DNA of 64,000 nucleotides from Streptomyces sp. P3 (GTDB taxonomy: Bacteria > Actinomycetota > Actinomycetes > Streptomycetales > Streptomycetaceae), in NCBI GenBank assembly GCA_016893485.2, contig JAFEKX020000001.1:2666001-2730000 (forward strand). Direction: 5' to 3'. The stretch's first letter is position 1, and each line of letters starts with the position of its first letter. The position numbers and the translations under genes were made by a program. Below are positions 9,879 through 19,824 of this stretch, one piece after another. The notes under the pieces are model-generated. The model saw only the letters and a list, made by a program, of their open reading frames with translations, was not told where the DNA came from and did not search any database.

Positions 9879-10937
9879 ATGGCCACCATGGTCGACGTCG
9901 CACGGAGCGCCGGTGTGTCCGTCGCGACCGTCTCGCACGTCCTGAACGACACCCGTCCGGTGCTGCCCGGCACCCGGGAGGCCGTGCTGACGGCGATCGA
10001 GGAACTGGGCTACACGCCCAACACCCTCGCCCGCTCCCTGGTGACCTCCCGCACCCGCTCCATCGGCCTGGCGGTGTCGGCGATCAGCAACCCGTACTTC
10101 ACCGAGATCCTCCAGGGCGTCGAGGCCGGTGCCCTGGAGCACGGCTACAGCCTGCTCATCGCCGACCCGCACGACGACCCCGAGCACGAGCGCACGGTCG
10201 TCCAACTCCTGCATGAGCGCCGGGTGGACGGCATGATCGTCGCCCCGTCGGCGGCCCCGGACGCGCTCGTCGCCTACCTCGGCCGGCACTCCGTACCGAC
10301 GGTGTTCCTCGACCGGCTGGTCGAGGCACCCTCGGGCGACGCGGCCCCCTTCGACCAGGTGAGCGCGGAGAACGTCGAGCCGACCACCCGGCTCGTCACG
10401 CACCTCGCGGAACTCGGCCACCGCCGCATCGGCCTCGTCGCGGGCCTGCCCGGGCTCAGCACCACCGGCGAGCGGATCGCCGGGTACCGGCATGGTCTCG
10501 CCGCCGCCGGACTCCCGTACGAGGAACGGCTGTTGGCGCACGGCGACTCCGAGTCGGCCGCCGCCGAGCGGGCCACCGAGACGCTGCTGTCCCTCGCCGC
10601 CCCGCCCACGGCCCTGATCACCGCCAACAACGCGATGACCATCGGCGCCCTGCGTGCCCTGCGCGAACGCGGCCTGACGGTCCCCGGCGACCTCGCGCTG
10701 TGCTGTTTCGACGACTTCGCCTGGGCCGACCTCTTCGAGCCCCGGCTGACCGCGATCGCCCAGCCCAGCAAGGAGATCGGCGCCGAGGCCGTACGGCTCC
10801 TGCTGGACCGGCTCGCCTCGCCGGACCGGGCCGCCCGTGTCGTACGCCTGCCGTGCACCTTCGTCCACCGCTCGTCCTGCGGCTGCCCGGACCGGCCGCC
10901 GTCCGACCGACCGACCTGCCCGGGCCAGCACCTCTGA
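9879..10937 (+). CDS. LacI family transcriptional regulator
   Basis: Ligand-responsive repressor. The N-terminal helix-turn-helix reads MVDVARSAGVSVATVSHVLN and is followed by the hinge region NTLARSLVTSRTRSIGL; the rest is a periplasmic-binding-protein type sensor. A Cys-rich tail (SSCGCPD) follows the sensor. ATG 9879 (MATMVDVA) is chosen over an upstream in-frame start because GGAGGGG precedes it and helix 1 begins immediately. It is followed 47 bases later by a PfkB kinase, so the pair probably governs use of one sugar or nucleoside, with the operator at 9787 as its site. The ligand cannot be told from sequence. Confidence 0.92.
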   Translation: MATMVDVARSAGVSVATVSHVLNDTRPVLPGTREAVLTAIEELGYTPNTLARSLVTSRTRSIGLAVSAISNPYFTEILQGVEAGALEHGYSLLIADPHDDPEHERTVVQLLHERRVDGMIVAPSAAPDALVAYLGRHSVPTVFLDRLVEAPSGDAAPFDQVSAENVEPTTRLVTHLAELGHRRIGLVAGLPGLSTTGERIAGYRHGLAAAGLPYEERLLAHGDSESAAAERATETLLSLAAPPTALITANNAMTIGALRALRERGLTVPGDLALCCFDDFAWADLFEPRLTAIAQPSKEIGAEAVRLLLDRLASPDRAARVVRLPCTFVHRSSCGCPDRPPSDRPTCPGQHL

Positions 10938-10984
10938 CTAGCCCCCTGCAACCCGTCCGACCAGCCCGCGAGAGGAACCGCCCC

Positions 10985-11897
10985 GTGATCGTCGTAGCCG
11001 GTGAGGCCCTGATCGACCTGGTGCCGCAGGGCACGGGAGCCCTCGCCGCCCTGAAGCCGGCGCTCGGCGGCGGCCCGTACAACACCGCCGTCGCCCTGGG
11101 CCGCCTCGGCTCCCCCCACCGCCTTCTGCTCGCGGGTCTCCCAGGACGCGTTCGGAGATGCCCTTCTCGCCGGGCTGCGGCAGGCCGACGTGGACGTCCT
11201 GGACGTACAGCGCGGCGCGGAGCCGACGACCCTCGCGGTCGCCACGCTCGACGCGCACGGCTCGGCCACGTACTCGTTCTACGTCGACGGCACCGCCGAC
11301 CGGCTCTTCGCGGTGCCCGCGGCGCTGCCCGCCGAGACGGAGGCCGTGTCCTTCGGCACCTGCTCGCTCGTCCTGGAACCAGGCGCGACCGCCTACGAGG
11401 AGTTGATGCGGACCGCGTCCCAGCAGGGCGTGTTCACCCTGCTCGACCCGAACATCCGGGCGGGGCTGATCCCCGACGCGGATGCCTACCGGGCGCGGTT
11501 CAGGAGCTGGCTGCCGTACGTGAACCTCCTCAAGCTGTCCGAGGAGGACGCGCTGTGGCTGGGCGGCACCCCGCGCGAGTGGCTGGACGCGGGCCCCTCG
11601 GCCGTCGTGATCACCCAGGGCGGTGACGGTCTTTCCGCGTTCACGAAGGACGGCACGGTGTATCCGGTGCCGGGCGAGAAGGTCGAGGTCGTGGACACGA
11701 TCGGCGCCGGTGACACCGTCAACGCGGCGCTGCTGCACGGCCTGTCGACCCGGGATGCCCTGTCCTCGGAGGGACTGGCCGGGCTGGGCCGCGACGGCTG
11801 GACCCGGCTGCTGAAGTTCGCGGCGCGGGCGGCGGCGATCACCTGCTCACGGGCGGGCGCGGAGCCGCCGTACGCCTCCGAACTGGGCGGTCTGTAG
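10985..11897 (+). CDS. PfkB family carbohydrate kinase
   Basis: Phosphorylates a sugar with ATP in the cytoplasm. The N-terminal motif is VVAGEALIDLVPQG followed by LGGGPYNTAVALGRLG; the PfkB signature DTIGAGDTVNAALLHG contains the catalytic Asp near the C-terminus. GTG at 10985 is preceded by GAGAGGA at good spacing. One frame break near 11140, inside the region reading AGLSQDAFGDALLAGLRQADV, is taken as an error. Fructokinase-like by motif, but substrate unproven. Same transcript as the LacI regulator is likely. Confidence 0.9.
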
Positions 11898-11915
11898 CGG
11901 CTGTTGAGCGGTGGC

Positions 11916-11992
11916 GGGCTGCGGGCTGCGGGCTGCGGGCTGCGGGCTGCGGGCTGCGGGCTGCGGGCTGCGGGCTGCGGGCTGCGGGCTGC
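11916..11992. repeat. 7-bp tandem repeat GGGCTGC, 11 perfect copies
   Basis: Eleven identical GGGCTGC units run from 11916 to 11992, between the kinase stop and the terminator hairpin. Perfect heptad arrays change length easily by slippage, so copy number may differ between strains. Confidence 0.95.
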
Positions 11993-11999
11993 GCCAAGT

Positions 12000-12035
12000 G
12001 CGGCGCCCCGCGGGGAAGTTCCCGCGGGGCGCCGC
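12000..12035. terminator. Bidirectional terminator between kinase and uvrA
   Basis: GCGGCGCCCCGCGGG (12000-12014) pairs perfectly with 12021-12035 across a 6-base loop. It sits between the convergent ends of the kinase and uvrA and can serve both. No T run follows. Confidence 0.85.
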
Positions 12036-12087
12036 ATTCGTGTTCCTACCGGGTGCCGGTCAGGCCTTGTTCCTGCTCCGTGAACGG

Positions 12088-15000
12088 TCAGGCCTTGCGG
12101 GCCCGAGTCGTCTTCTTCGCGGGCGTCGTCTTCTTCGCCGGGGCGGCCTTCTTGGCGGGCGCGGCCTTCTTCGCCGCGACCGCCGCGGTCTTCTTGGCGG
12201 CCGTCTTGCGCGGGGCCTTCACCGGGGCACCGTCGCTGATCTGGTCGGCGTCGAGGATCTCGCGGAGGAACTTGCCGGTGTGGCTGGTCGAGACCGCGGC
12301 CACCTCCTCCGGTGTGCCCTCGGCGATGACGAGACCGCCGCCCGCGCCACCCTCCGGACCCATGTCGACGACCCAGTCGGCGACCTTGATCACGTCGAGG
12401 TTGTGCTCGATGACGATGACCGTGTTGCCCTTGTCTACCAGGCCGCCGAGCACCGTGAGGAGCTTGCTGATGTCCTCGAAGTGCAGGCCGGTGGTCGGCT
12501 CGTCCAGGACGTAGACCGTACGGCCGGTGGAGCGGCGCTGGAGCTCGCTGGCGAGCTTGACGCGCTGGGCCTCACCGCCGGACAGGGTGGTCGCGGACTG
12601 GCCGAGCCGGACGTAGCCGAGGCCGACGTCCTTGAGGGTGTTGAGGTGGCGGGCGATCCCGGGGACCGCCTCGAAGAACTCCGTGGCCTCCTCGATCGGC
12701 ATGTTCAGGACGTCGGCGATGGACTTGCCCTTGTAGTGGACGTCCAGCGTCTCCCGGTTGTAGCGCGCGCCGTGGCACACCTCACACGGGACGTAGACGT
12801 CCGGCAGGAAGTTCATCTCGATCTTGATGGTGCCGTCGCCCGCGCAGTTCTCGCAGCGGCCGCCCTTGACGTTGAAGGAGAAGCGGCCGGGCAGATAGCC
12901 CCGCACCTTCGCCTCGGTCGTCTCGGCGAACAGCTTGCGGACGTGGTCGAAGACTCCGGTGTACGTCGCCGGGTTCGACCGCGGGGTGCGGCCGATGGGT
13001 GACTGGTCGACGTGCACGACCTTGTCGACGAGGTCGTCGCCGTCCACGCGCGTGTGCCGTCCCGGCACGTTCCTCGCGCCGTTCAGCTCGCGGGCCAGGT
13101 GCGTGTACAGGATGTCGTTGACCAGGGTCGACTTGCCGGAGCCGGAGACGCCAGTGACCGCGGTGAACACGCCCAGGGGGAACGAGACGTCGATGTCCTG
13201 GAGGTTGTTCTCCCGGGCGCCGTGCACCGTGAGCTGGCGCGAGAGGTCGCGCGGGCGCCGGATGTCGGGCAGCGGGATGGCCTTCTTGCCGGACAGGTAC
13301 TGCCCGGTCATCGACTCGTCGTTGGCGAGCAGCTCCTTCAGGGAGCCGCTGTGCACGACCTTGCCGCCGTGCTCGCCCGCGCCGGGGCCGATGTCGACGA
13401 TCCAGTCGGCGACCTTGATGGTGTCCTCGTCGTGCTCGACGACAATGAGCGTGTTGCCCATGTCGCGGAGCCGGACCAGGGTCTCGATCAGCCGGTGGTT
13501 GTCGCGCTGGTGCAGGCCGATGGACGGCTCGTCCAGGACGTACAGGACGCCCACGAGGCCGGAGCCGATCTGGGTGGCCAGGCGGATCCGCTGGGCCTCG
13601 CCGCCGGAGAGGGTGCCGGCCGCGCGGTTCAGCGAGAGGTAGTCGAGGCCCACGTCGACCAGGAAGCGCAGCCTCTCGTTGCACTCCTTCAGCACGCGCT
13701 CGGCGATCTTCTTGTCGCGGGCGTCGAGCTTCATCCCGCCCAGGAACTCCGCGCAGTCGCTGATCGACATCCCGGAGATCTCGGCGATCGACTTGCCCAT
13801 GATCGTGACCGCGAGGACGACGGGCTTCAGCCGCGTGCCGTGACACGTGGGGCAGGGCACCTCGCGCATGTAGCCCTCGAAGCGCTCCCTGCTGGCGTCG
13901 CTCTCCGCCTCGCCGTGCCGGCGCTTCACGAAGGGGACGGCGCCTTCGAAGGGCGTCGTGTAGACCCGCTCACGGCCGTACCTGTTGCGGTACCGGACCT
14001 CGATCTGGGTCTTGTGGCCGTAGAGCAGGGCCTTCTTGGCGCGCTGCGGGAGGCCCGCGAAGGGGATGTCGGTGCGGAAGCCCAGCGCGTCCGCGAGGGC
14101 GCCGATGAGACGGCTGAAGTAGTCCTTGGTGTGGCCGTGCGACCAGGGGTGGATGGCACCCTCGTCCAGGGACTTGTCCTCGTCCGGGACGATCAGCTCG
14201 GCGTCGACCTCCATGCGCGTGCCGATGCCGGAGCACTCGGGGCAGGCGCCGAACGGCGAGTTGAAGGAGAAGGAGCGGGCTCCAGCTCCTCGAAGGACAG
14301 GTCGTCGTACGGGCAGTACAGGTGCTCGAGTACATGCGCTCGCGCTCGGGGTCGTCCTCGGGGAGGTCGACGAAGTCGAGCACGACCATGCCGCCGGACA
14401 GCCCGAGGGCGGTCTCCACGGAGTCGGTGAGTCGGCGCTTGGCGGAGTCCTTCACCGTGAGGCGGTCGATGACCACCTCGATGGTGTGCTTCTCCTGCTT
14501 CTTCAGGGTGGGCGGCTCGGAGAGCTGGATGATCTCGCCGTCCACACGCGCGCGGCTGTAGCCCTTGGTCTGGAGGTCCGCGAACAGGTCGACGAACTCG
14601 CCCTTGCGCTCGCGCACCAGCGGCGACAGGACCTGGAAGCGGCTGCCCTCGGGCAGCGCCAGGACCTTGTCGACGACGGCCTGCGGCGACTGGCGCGAGA
14701 TGGGCCGGCCGCACTCGGGGCAGTGCGGCTTGCCGATGCGCGCGAAGAGCAGACGCAGGTAGTCGTAGACCTCGGTGATGGTGCCGACCGTCGAGCGCGG
14801 GTTGCGCGAGGTCGACTTCTGGTCGATGGAGACGGCCGGGGACAGACCTTCGATGAAGTCGACGTCCGGCTTGTCCATCTGGCCGAGGAACTGGCGGGCG
14901 TACGAGGAGAGCGATTCCACGTAGCGCCGCTGGCCCTCGGCGAAGATCGTGTCGAAGGCCAGGGAGGACTTGCCCGACCCGGACAGGCCCGTGAAAACGA

Positions 15001-15094
15001 TGAGCGAGTCGCGTGGCAGGTCGAGCGAGACATTCTTCAGATTGTGCGCGCGCGCGCCACGGACGATGAGACGGTCGGCCACGCCGGTCCGCAC
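12088..15094 (-). CDS. uvrA: Excinuclease ABC subunit A
   Basis: Damage-recognition ATPase of nucleotide excision repair, about 1000 residues. Two ABC modules are seen: Walker A GLSGSGKS near residue 33 and GVSGSGKS in the second half, each with an LSGGEAQR signature, plus zinc-finger cysteines (CPEC and CENC with CEVC). The last 40 residues are a Lys/Ala-rich tail of PAKK repeats. The frame breaks near 14324 and 14280 by one missing base each. The first start is GTG 15094; GTG 15082 (giving MADRLIV) fits the family better. A damage-type promoter lies at 15139-15160. Confidence 0.96.
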
Positions 15095-15138
15095 CTTTCT
15101 TGAGAGAAGTGACAGGGGGCGAGGCCCCCGTCGTTCTC

Positions 15139-15160
15139 AGACTAGGGGAGCCACTGACAA
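15139..15160 (-). promoter_or_regulatory. RecA-NDp/PafBC-type promoter of uvrA
   Basis: Minus strand TTGTCAGTGG begins at 15160 and TAGTCT ends at 15139. The gap is 10 bases, one short of the 11 seen at uvrB, ogt and terD; the missing base would fall in a CCCC run, the usual error site in this assembly. TTGTCAGTGGC with TAnnnT is the hallmark of LexA-independent damage promoters bound by PafBC. Confidence 0.75.
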
Positions 15161-15294
15161 CGCCGGTCGGAATCCCGGCCGAGGCATAACAACCTCCGGC
15201 CTTCCAGCATGCCCGACGCCGGACCCGACGATATAGCACGTGCATTCGATTTACGGCACTGCTTCACCACCTTCACCCAAAGGTGTGGCGGGAC

Positions 15295-15300
15295 TAGGGT
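15295..15300 (+). promoter_or_regulatory. -10 box of a leaderless transcript
   Basis: TAGGGT ends 7 bases before the ATG at 15308 and no ribosome binding site is present, so transcription probably begins at the start codon. No clear TGTCA element is found 11 bases upstream. Confidence 0.5.
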
Positions 15301-15307
15301 CAGCAGC

Positions 15308-15994
15308 ATGATTGATCACGCTCATGACCTGGCCTCTGTACGTGACGCGACCGAACGACTGCTCAGCGCTGCCGCCGGACTGGACAACGTTTCTGTGGCG
15401 GACCCGTCACGGCTTCCCGGCTGGAGCCGCGGCCATGTCCTCGCCCACCTCTCCCGGAACGCGGACGCTCTGCTGAACGTCCTGGAGGGGCGCCCCATGT
15501 ACGCGACGGCGAGCATCCGTGACGCCGACATCGACCGCGACGCCCCGCGGCCCCTCGACGTCCAGCTCGCCGATCTGCGGGAGAGCGCGGCCCGTTTCCA
15601 GGCCGCGGGTTTCGCCCCGGCGGACTGGTCGCGCAGCGTGGAGCTGCGCAACGGGGTCGTCGACTCGGCGTCCCGGATCCCGTTCCGCCGGTGGGCCGAG
15701 GTCGAGCTGCACCACGTGGACCTGGGAATCGGCTACGAGCTGGAGGACGTCCCGGAGGAGTTCACCCGGCGGGAGATCGACTTCCTGGCCGAGCGCTTCG
15801 ACGGGCACCCCGACGTCACCGCGGCCCACCTCACCGACGGCACGCACGCGTGGACCACGGGCCGCGCGTCCGACAAGCCCGACGTCACCGTCACGGGCTC
15901 GCTCGTCGACCTCCTCGGCTGGCTCTGCGGCCGCCGCGACGGCTCCGGCCTGACGGTTGACGGCGGCTCCTTGCCGGCCCTGCCCTCGCTATAG
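15308..15994 (+). CDS. Mycothiol-dependent maleylpyruvate isomerase-like protein
   Basis: DinB/MPI-fold protein of 228 residues, the actinobacterial family using mycothiol as thiol cofactor. Metal-binding residues expected in the family are visible in VLAHLSRNAD (His) and in AEVELHHVDLG (Glu and His). An SCP2-like C-terminal part (VTVTGSLVDLLGWLCGR) follows. The frame is unbroken. True maleylpyruvate isomerase activity is unlikely without a gentisate pathway nearby; a detoxifying or unknown mycothiol-linked role is more probable. The MBL hydrolase follows 10 bases later. Confidence 0.85.
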   Translation: MIDHAHDLASVRDATERLLSAAAGLDNVSVADPSRLPGWSRGHVLAHLSRNADALLNVLEGRPMYATASIRDADIDRDAPRPLDVQLADLRESAARFQAAGFAPADWSRSVELRNGVVDSASRIPFRRWAEVELHHVDLGIGYELEDVPEEFTRREIDFLAERFDGHPDVTAAHLTDGTHAWTTGRASDKPDVTVTGSLVDLLGWLCGRRDGSGLTVDGGSLPALPSL

Positions 15995-15997
15995 GGT
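15992..15997 (+). promoter_or_regulatory. -10 box overlapping the upstream stop codon
   Basis: TAGGGT at 15992-15997 overlaps the TAG stop of the preceding gene and ends 7 bases before the ATG at 16005, again predicting a leaderless mRNA. The pair could also be co-transcribed. Confidence 0.4.
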
Positions 15998-16004
15998 GAC
16001 GGCC

Positions 16005-16663
16005 ATGACGTACAGCGGCGAGGTCACGGTCGGTGGACCGGCGGACGTGCACGAGCTCCCGGATCTGATGATCACGAAGATCGCGGTCGGGCCCATGAAC
16101 AACAACGCCTACCTGCTGCGCTGCCGGGCCACCGACGAGCAGCTGCTGATCGACGCGGCCAACGACGCGGAGACCCTGCTCGGCACGATCGGTGAGGACG
16201 GCATCGCGTCCGTCGTCACCACCCACCAGCACGGCGACCACTGGCAGGCGCTCGCCGAGGTCGTGACGGCCACGCGCGCGCGCGTACGTACGCGGGCCGC
16301 GAGGACGCCGAGGGCATCCCGGTGCCGACCGACGTCCTGGTCGACGACGGCGACACGATCCGGGTGGGCCAGGTCGAGCTGACCGCGCGTCACCTGGTGG
16401 GCCACACACCGGGTTCGATCGCCCTCGTCTACGACGACCCGCACGGGCACCCTCATGTGTTCACCGGGGACTGCCTGTTCCCGGGTGGCGTGGGCAACAC
16501 CCGTAAGGATCCCGAGGCGTTCGCGAGCCTGATCCACGACGTCGAGACGAAGATCTTCGACGCGCTCCCGGACGAGACCTGGGTCTACCCGGGCCACGGC
16601 AACGACACGACCCTGGGCGCCGAGCGCCCGCACCTGCCGGAGTGGCACGCGCGCGGGTGGTGA
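16005..16663 (+). CDS. MBL-fold metallohydrolase
   Basis: Metallo-beta-lactamase fold hydrolase of about 219 residues, resembling glyoxalase II. The zinc motif is THQHGDHW near residue 74; further ligands lie in HLVGHTPGS, FTGDCLFPGG and VYPGHGND. One base is lost near 16283 in a CG-alternating stretch. Given its neighbour, it may hydrolyse a mycothiol thioester, but this is inference. Start ATG 16005 is supported by the -10 box 7 bases upstream. Confidence 0.88.
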
Positions 16664-17198
16664 ATTCGGCACGCGCGCGTGGGTGATGGGTGAACGTCCG
16701 CCCCGCGTGCGCGTGTTGAATGTCCGGCCCACGCGCGCGGGTCGTTGAAAATCCCGTCCACGCGCGCCGGTCACGCAAGGGGCTGGCGTTCTGTCCGCGA
16801 TGGCGAGGGCCCGGCTGGCCTGCCCTGGTGAGCGCCCGGCGTTCAACCCGCAGGGCGCGCTCCCGGCGTGAACCATTCCTCGCGCGCCCCGCACACCCTC
16901 CGCGCACGCGCCCCGCGTGAATCCTTCGCACGCGCCGGTGTCCCACGTGCGCTCCCCGCGTATCTGGTCGCGCGGTCAACTGGAGACAGCCCCGCTCAGG
17001 ATGACGGCTCCTGCGCGGATGGGCCGCCGGTCCATCGATCCCCGCCCTGACCGGCGGCCCCGGCTCCGGCCCCGGCGGACGTCGTCGGATCCGCGCCGCA
17101 CAGGTGCCGTTCACAAGAGCGCAACATGTGTTCCCACTATGCGGACAATCGGGGCTGTGACCTGGACAATCAGGACGTCTGACTGTCACTCTCCCGCC
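16664..17198. other. Non-coding region with degenerate CACGCGCG repeats
   Basis: No convincing gene. From 16670 to about 16780 the motif CACGCGCGCG recurs at roughly 25-35 base steps, with TTGAA or GTGAA between copies, and looser copies continue to about 16950. The first copy is itself palindromic (CACGCGCGCGTG, 16671). The right part (17143-17171) holds a direct repeat described separately. Confidence 0.6.
17143..17171 (+). promoter_or_regulatory. Direct repeat GGACAATC upstream of the ABC operon
   Basis: GGACAATC occurs at 17143-17150 and 17164-17171, 21 bases apart (two helical turns), ending 27 bases before the binding-protein start. Such spacing fits a regulator binding the same DNA face twice. 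No cognate regulator is obvious. Confidence 0.4.
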
Positions 17199-18083
17199 AT
17201 GCACCTTGCCCCTCGCGTACTGCGCCGCGCGATATCCGCCGCGACCATAGCCCTGCTCGCCACCGCCGTCGGCTGTGCCCCGCAGCCGGAGGAGAAGGCC
17301 TCCGACCAGGCCTCGGGTTCGGCCGGGACCACCTGCGTAAAGGGCAAGTTGGCCACCCAGACCTCCGGCAAGCTGACGATCGCGACGGACGAGCCGGCGT
17401 ACGAGCCGTGGTTCGAGGACGACAAGCCCGCCAACGGCAAGGGCTTCGAGTCGGCGGTCGCCTACGCCGTGGCGAAGCAGCTCGGCTACGACAAGAGCGC
17501 CGTCGTCTGGCAGAGCGTCCCCTTCAACAAGGCCTTCGCGCCCGGCGTGAAGACCTTCGACTTCGACATCAACCAGGTGTCGATCAGCACCGAGCGCAAG
17601 AAGGCCGTCGACTTCTCGTCCGGCTACTACGACGTGCGCCAGGCCGTCATCGCGCTCAAGGGCAGCAAGGCGGCCAAGGCGACGACCATCGCGGGCCTGA
17701 AGGGCCTCAAGCTGGGCGCCCAGGTCGGCACCACGAGCCTGAACTACATCAGCGACGTGGTGAAGCCGACGCAGCAGGAGGCCGCGTTCTCCAAGAACGA
17801 CCAGGCCGTCTCCGCGCTCAAGAACGGACAGGTCGACGCGATCGTCGTCGACCTGCCGACCGCCTTCTACATCACCTCGGCCGAGGTGACCAACGCCAAG
17901 ATCGTCGGCCAGTTCGAGAACCAGGGCGGCACGCCCGAGCAGTTCGGGCTGGTCCTCGACAAGGGCAGCGACCTCACGTCGTGCGTGTCGTCGGCCGTGG
18001 ACGCGCTCCGCAAGGACGGCACGCTGGCCGCGCTGGAGAAGCAGTGGCTCTCCGACGCCGTCGACGCCCCGGTCCTCAAGTGA
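17199..18083 (+). CDS. Amino-acid ABC transporter substrate-binding lipoprotein
   Basis: Family 3 solute-binding protein capturing a polar amino acid outside the cell. Signal peptide with lipobox AVGC near residue 26; the mature part begins with an acidic, Ser-rich linker, then KLTIATDEPAYEPWFEDD, FDFDINQVSISTERKKAVDFS and GQVDAIVVDLPTAFYIT, typical of the family. Two cysteines (TTCVKG, LTSCVS) may form a disulfide. ATG 17199 gives the signal peptide; the long upstream extension is ignored. First gene of a three-gene operon with 4-base overlaps. Substrate not determinable. Confidence 0.92.
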   Translation: MHLAPRVLRRAISAATIALLATAVGCAPQPEEKASDQASGSAGTTCVKGKLATQTSGKLTIATDEPAYEPWFEDDKPANGKGFESAVAYAVAKQLGYDKSAVVWQSVPFNKAFAPGVKTFDFDINQVSISTERKKAVDFSSGYYDVRQAVIALKGSKAAKATTIAGLKGLKLGAQVGTTSLNYISDVVKPTQQEAAFSKNDQAVSALKNGQVDAIVVDLPTAFYITSAEVTNAKIVGQFENQGGTPEQFGLVLDKGSDLTSCVSSAVDALRKDGTLAALEKQWLSDAVDAPVLK

Positions 18084-18996
18084 CCGTGGTGAAGGACGAC
18101 TCCGGCCAGGAGGCCGTGGACGACAAGGGCGACATGCCCGGCGGGGGCGACACGTACGTCCCCTCGCAGCGGCGTCTGGACCGCGAGCGGCACAAACGCG
18201 CGCGTGCCCGTCGCGCGACCGCGATCGCCGCGGTGTCGACCCTGGTCACGGCCGTCGTCCTGTATGTGGTCGTGGTCAGCGCACCGGGCTGGGAGCGCAC
18301 CAAGGAGACCTTCTTCGACGGGCACTACGCGCGCGAGGCGTTCCCGAAGGTCCTCGAAGGGCTCTGGCTGAACATCCGGCTGCTGCTGATCTGCGGCGCG
18401 CTGGTGCTCGTCCTGGGCATGCTGATCGCCATCGCGCGCACCCTGCGCGGACCGGTGTTCTTCCCGCTGCGGGTGCTGGCGGCCGCCTACACGGACTTCT
18501 TCCGCGGGCTGCCGCTGATCATCAACCTGATGATCGTCGTCTTCGGAGTGCCCGCTCTGCGCCTCCAGGGCGTGACCGTCGACCCCGTGTGGCTGGGCGG
18601 TGCGGCGCTGACGCTGACGTACTCGGCCTACGTGGCCGAGGTGTTCCGCGCCGGCATCGAGTCCGTGCACCCCTCACAGCGCGCCGCCGCCCGCTCGTTG
18701 GGCCTGAGCAACCGGCAGGCGCTGCGGCACGTGGTGCTCCCCAGGCCGTACGCCGGCAGGTGCCGCCCTTGTTGAACGATCTGGTGTCCCTCCAGAAGGA
18801 CACCGGGCTCGTCTCGATCGGCGGCGCGATCGACGCCGTGCGGGCGTCCGACATCATCGCGCAGCGCGCCCTGAACTACACGCCGTACATCGTCGCGGGG
18901 CTCGTCTTCGTGGCGCTGACCATCCCGATGACCCGTTTCACGGACTGGGTGACCGCGCGGATGGACAAGCAGCGCGCCCAGGGAGGCACGACATGA
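18080..18996 (+). CDS. Amino-acid ABC transporter permease
   Basis: Inner-membrane permease of the polar amino-acid type. GTG 18080 overlaps the preceding stop as GTGA. A charged, Arg-rich cytoplasmic N-terminus of about 50 residues precedes five predicted membrane segments; the EAA loop is YVAEVFRAGIESVHPSQRAA followed by ARSLGLSNRQALRHVVLPQA. One C is missing in a CCCC run near 18743; restored, the sequence continues VRRQVPPLLNDLVSLQKDTG. A single permease gene suggests a homodimer. Confidence 0.92.
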
Positions 18997-19755
18997 GCAC
19001 CGCCGAGACCTCGCCCGTGCTGCGCATGGAGTCCGTGCGCAAGACCTTCGGTACGTCGGTCGTCCTGCGGGACGTCGACCTGGAGGTCCCGCAGCACACG
19101 GTGACCGCGCTGATCGGTGCCTCCGGTTCCGGCAAGTCGACGCTGCTGCGGTGCGCGAACCTCCTGGAGGACATCGACGACGGCGCGATCTGGCTGGACG
19201 GCGAGGAGATCACCGACCCGCGCGTCGACCAGGACGCGATACGGCGCCGTATCGGCGTGGTGTTCCAGGCGTACAACCTGTTCCCGCACATGACCGTCCT
19301 GGAGAACATCACCCTCGCCCCGCGCCGGGTGCACGGCGTGTCCCCGCGCGGAGGCCGAGGCACACGCGCGTGAGCTGCTGGAGCGGCTCGGGCTCGGGGA
19401 CAAGGCGGGCGCCTACCCGGACCGGCTGAGCGGCGGTCAGCAGCAGCGGGTGGCGATCGTGCGCGCCCTGGCCGTACGCCCCCGTCTGCTGCTCTTCGAC
19501 GAGATCACCGCCGCTCTCGACCCGGAGCTGGTCGGTGAAGTGCTGGCCGTGGTGCGGGACTTGAAGGACGAGGGCATGACCATGGTGCTGGCCACGCACG
19601 AGATGGGCTTCGCTCGGGATGTCGCCGACCAGGTGTGCTTCCTGGACGGTGGCGTCGTCCTGGAGCGCGGCACGGCCCAGCAGATCTTCGGCGACCCGCA
19701 GCAGGAGCGCACGCAGCGCTTCCTGCGACGGATCGTGGAGGCGGGCCGCCTGTAA
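18993..19755 (+). CDS. Amino-acid ABC transporter ATP-binding protein
   Basis: ATPase of the polar amino-acid uptake system. Walker A GASGSGKST, Q-loop VFQAYNLFPHMTV, signature LSGGQQQRVAIVRAL, Walker B LLLFDEITAALD and switch His in LATHEMGF are all present. ATG 18993 overlaps the permease stop as ATGA. One frame break near 19350 in the stretch between the Q-loop and the signature, read as an error. It completes the operon; the converging aroQ is 69 bases away. Confidence 0.94.
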
Positions 19756-19824
19756 CGGGCCCCTGTGGCCGGCGGCCGTCTGTAACAGGTGGTCTGTAAG
19801 AGGCGTGCGCCAGGAGGCCGGTGC

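Noticed and set aside
15095..15307. LexA box before uvrA
   Set aside because: No GAAC-N4-GTTC palindrome found; the RecA-NDp type promoter explains damage control better.
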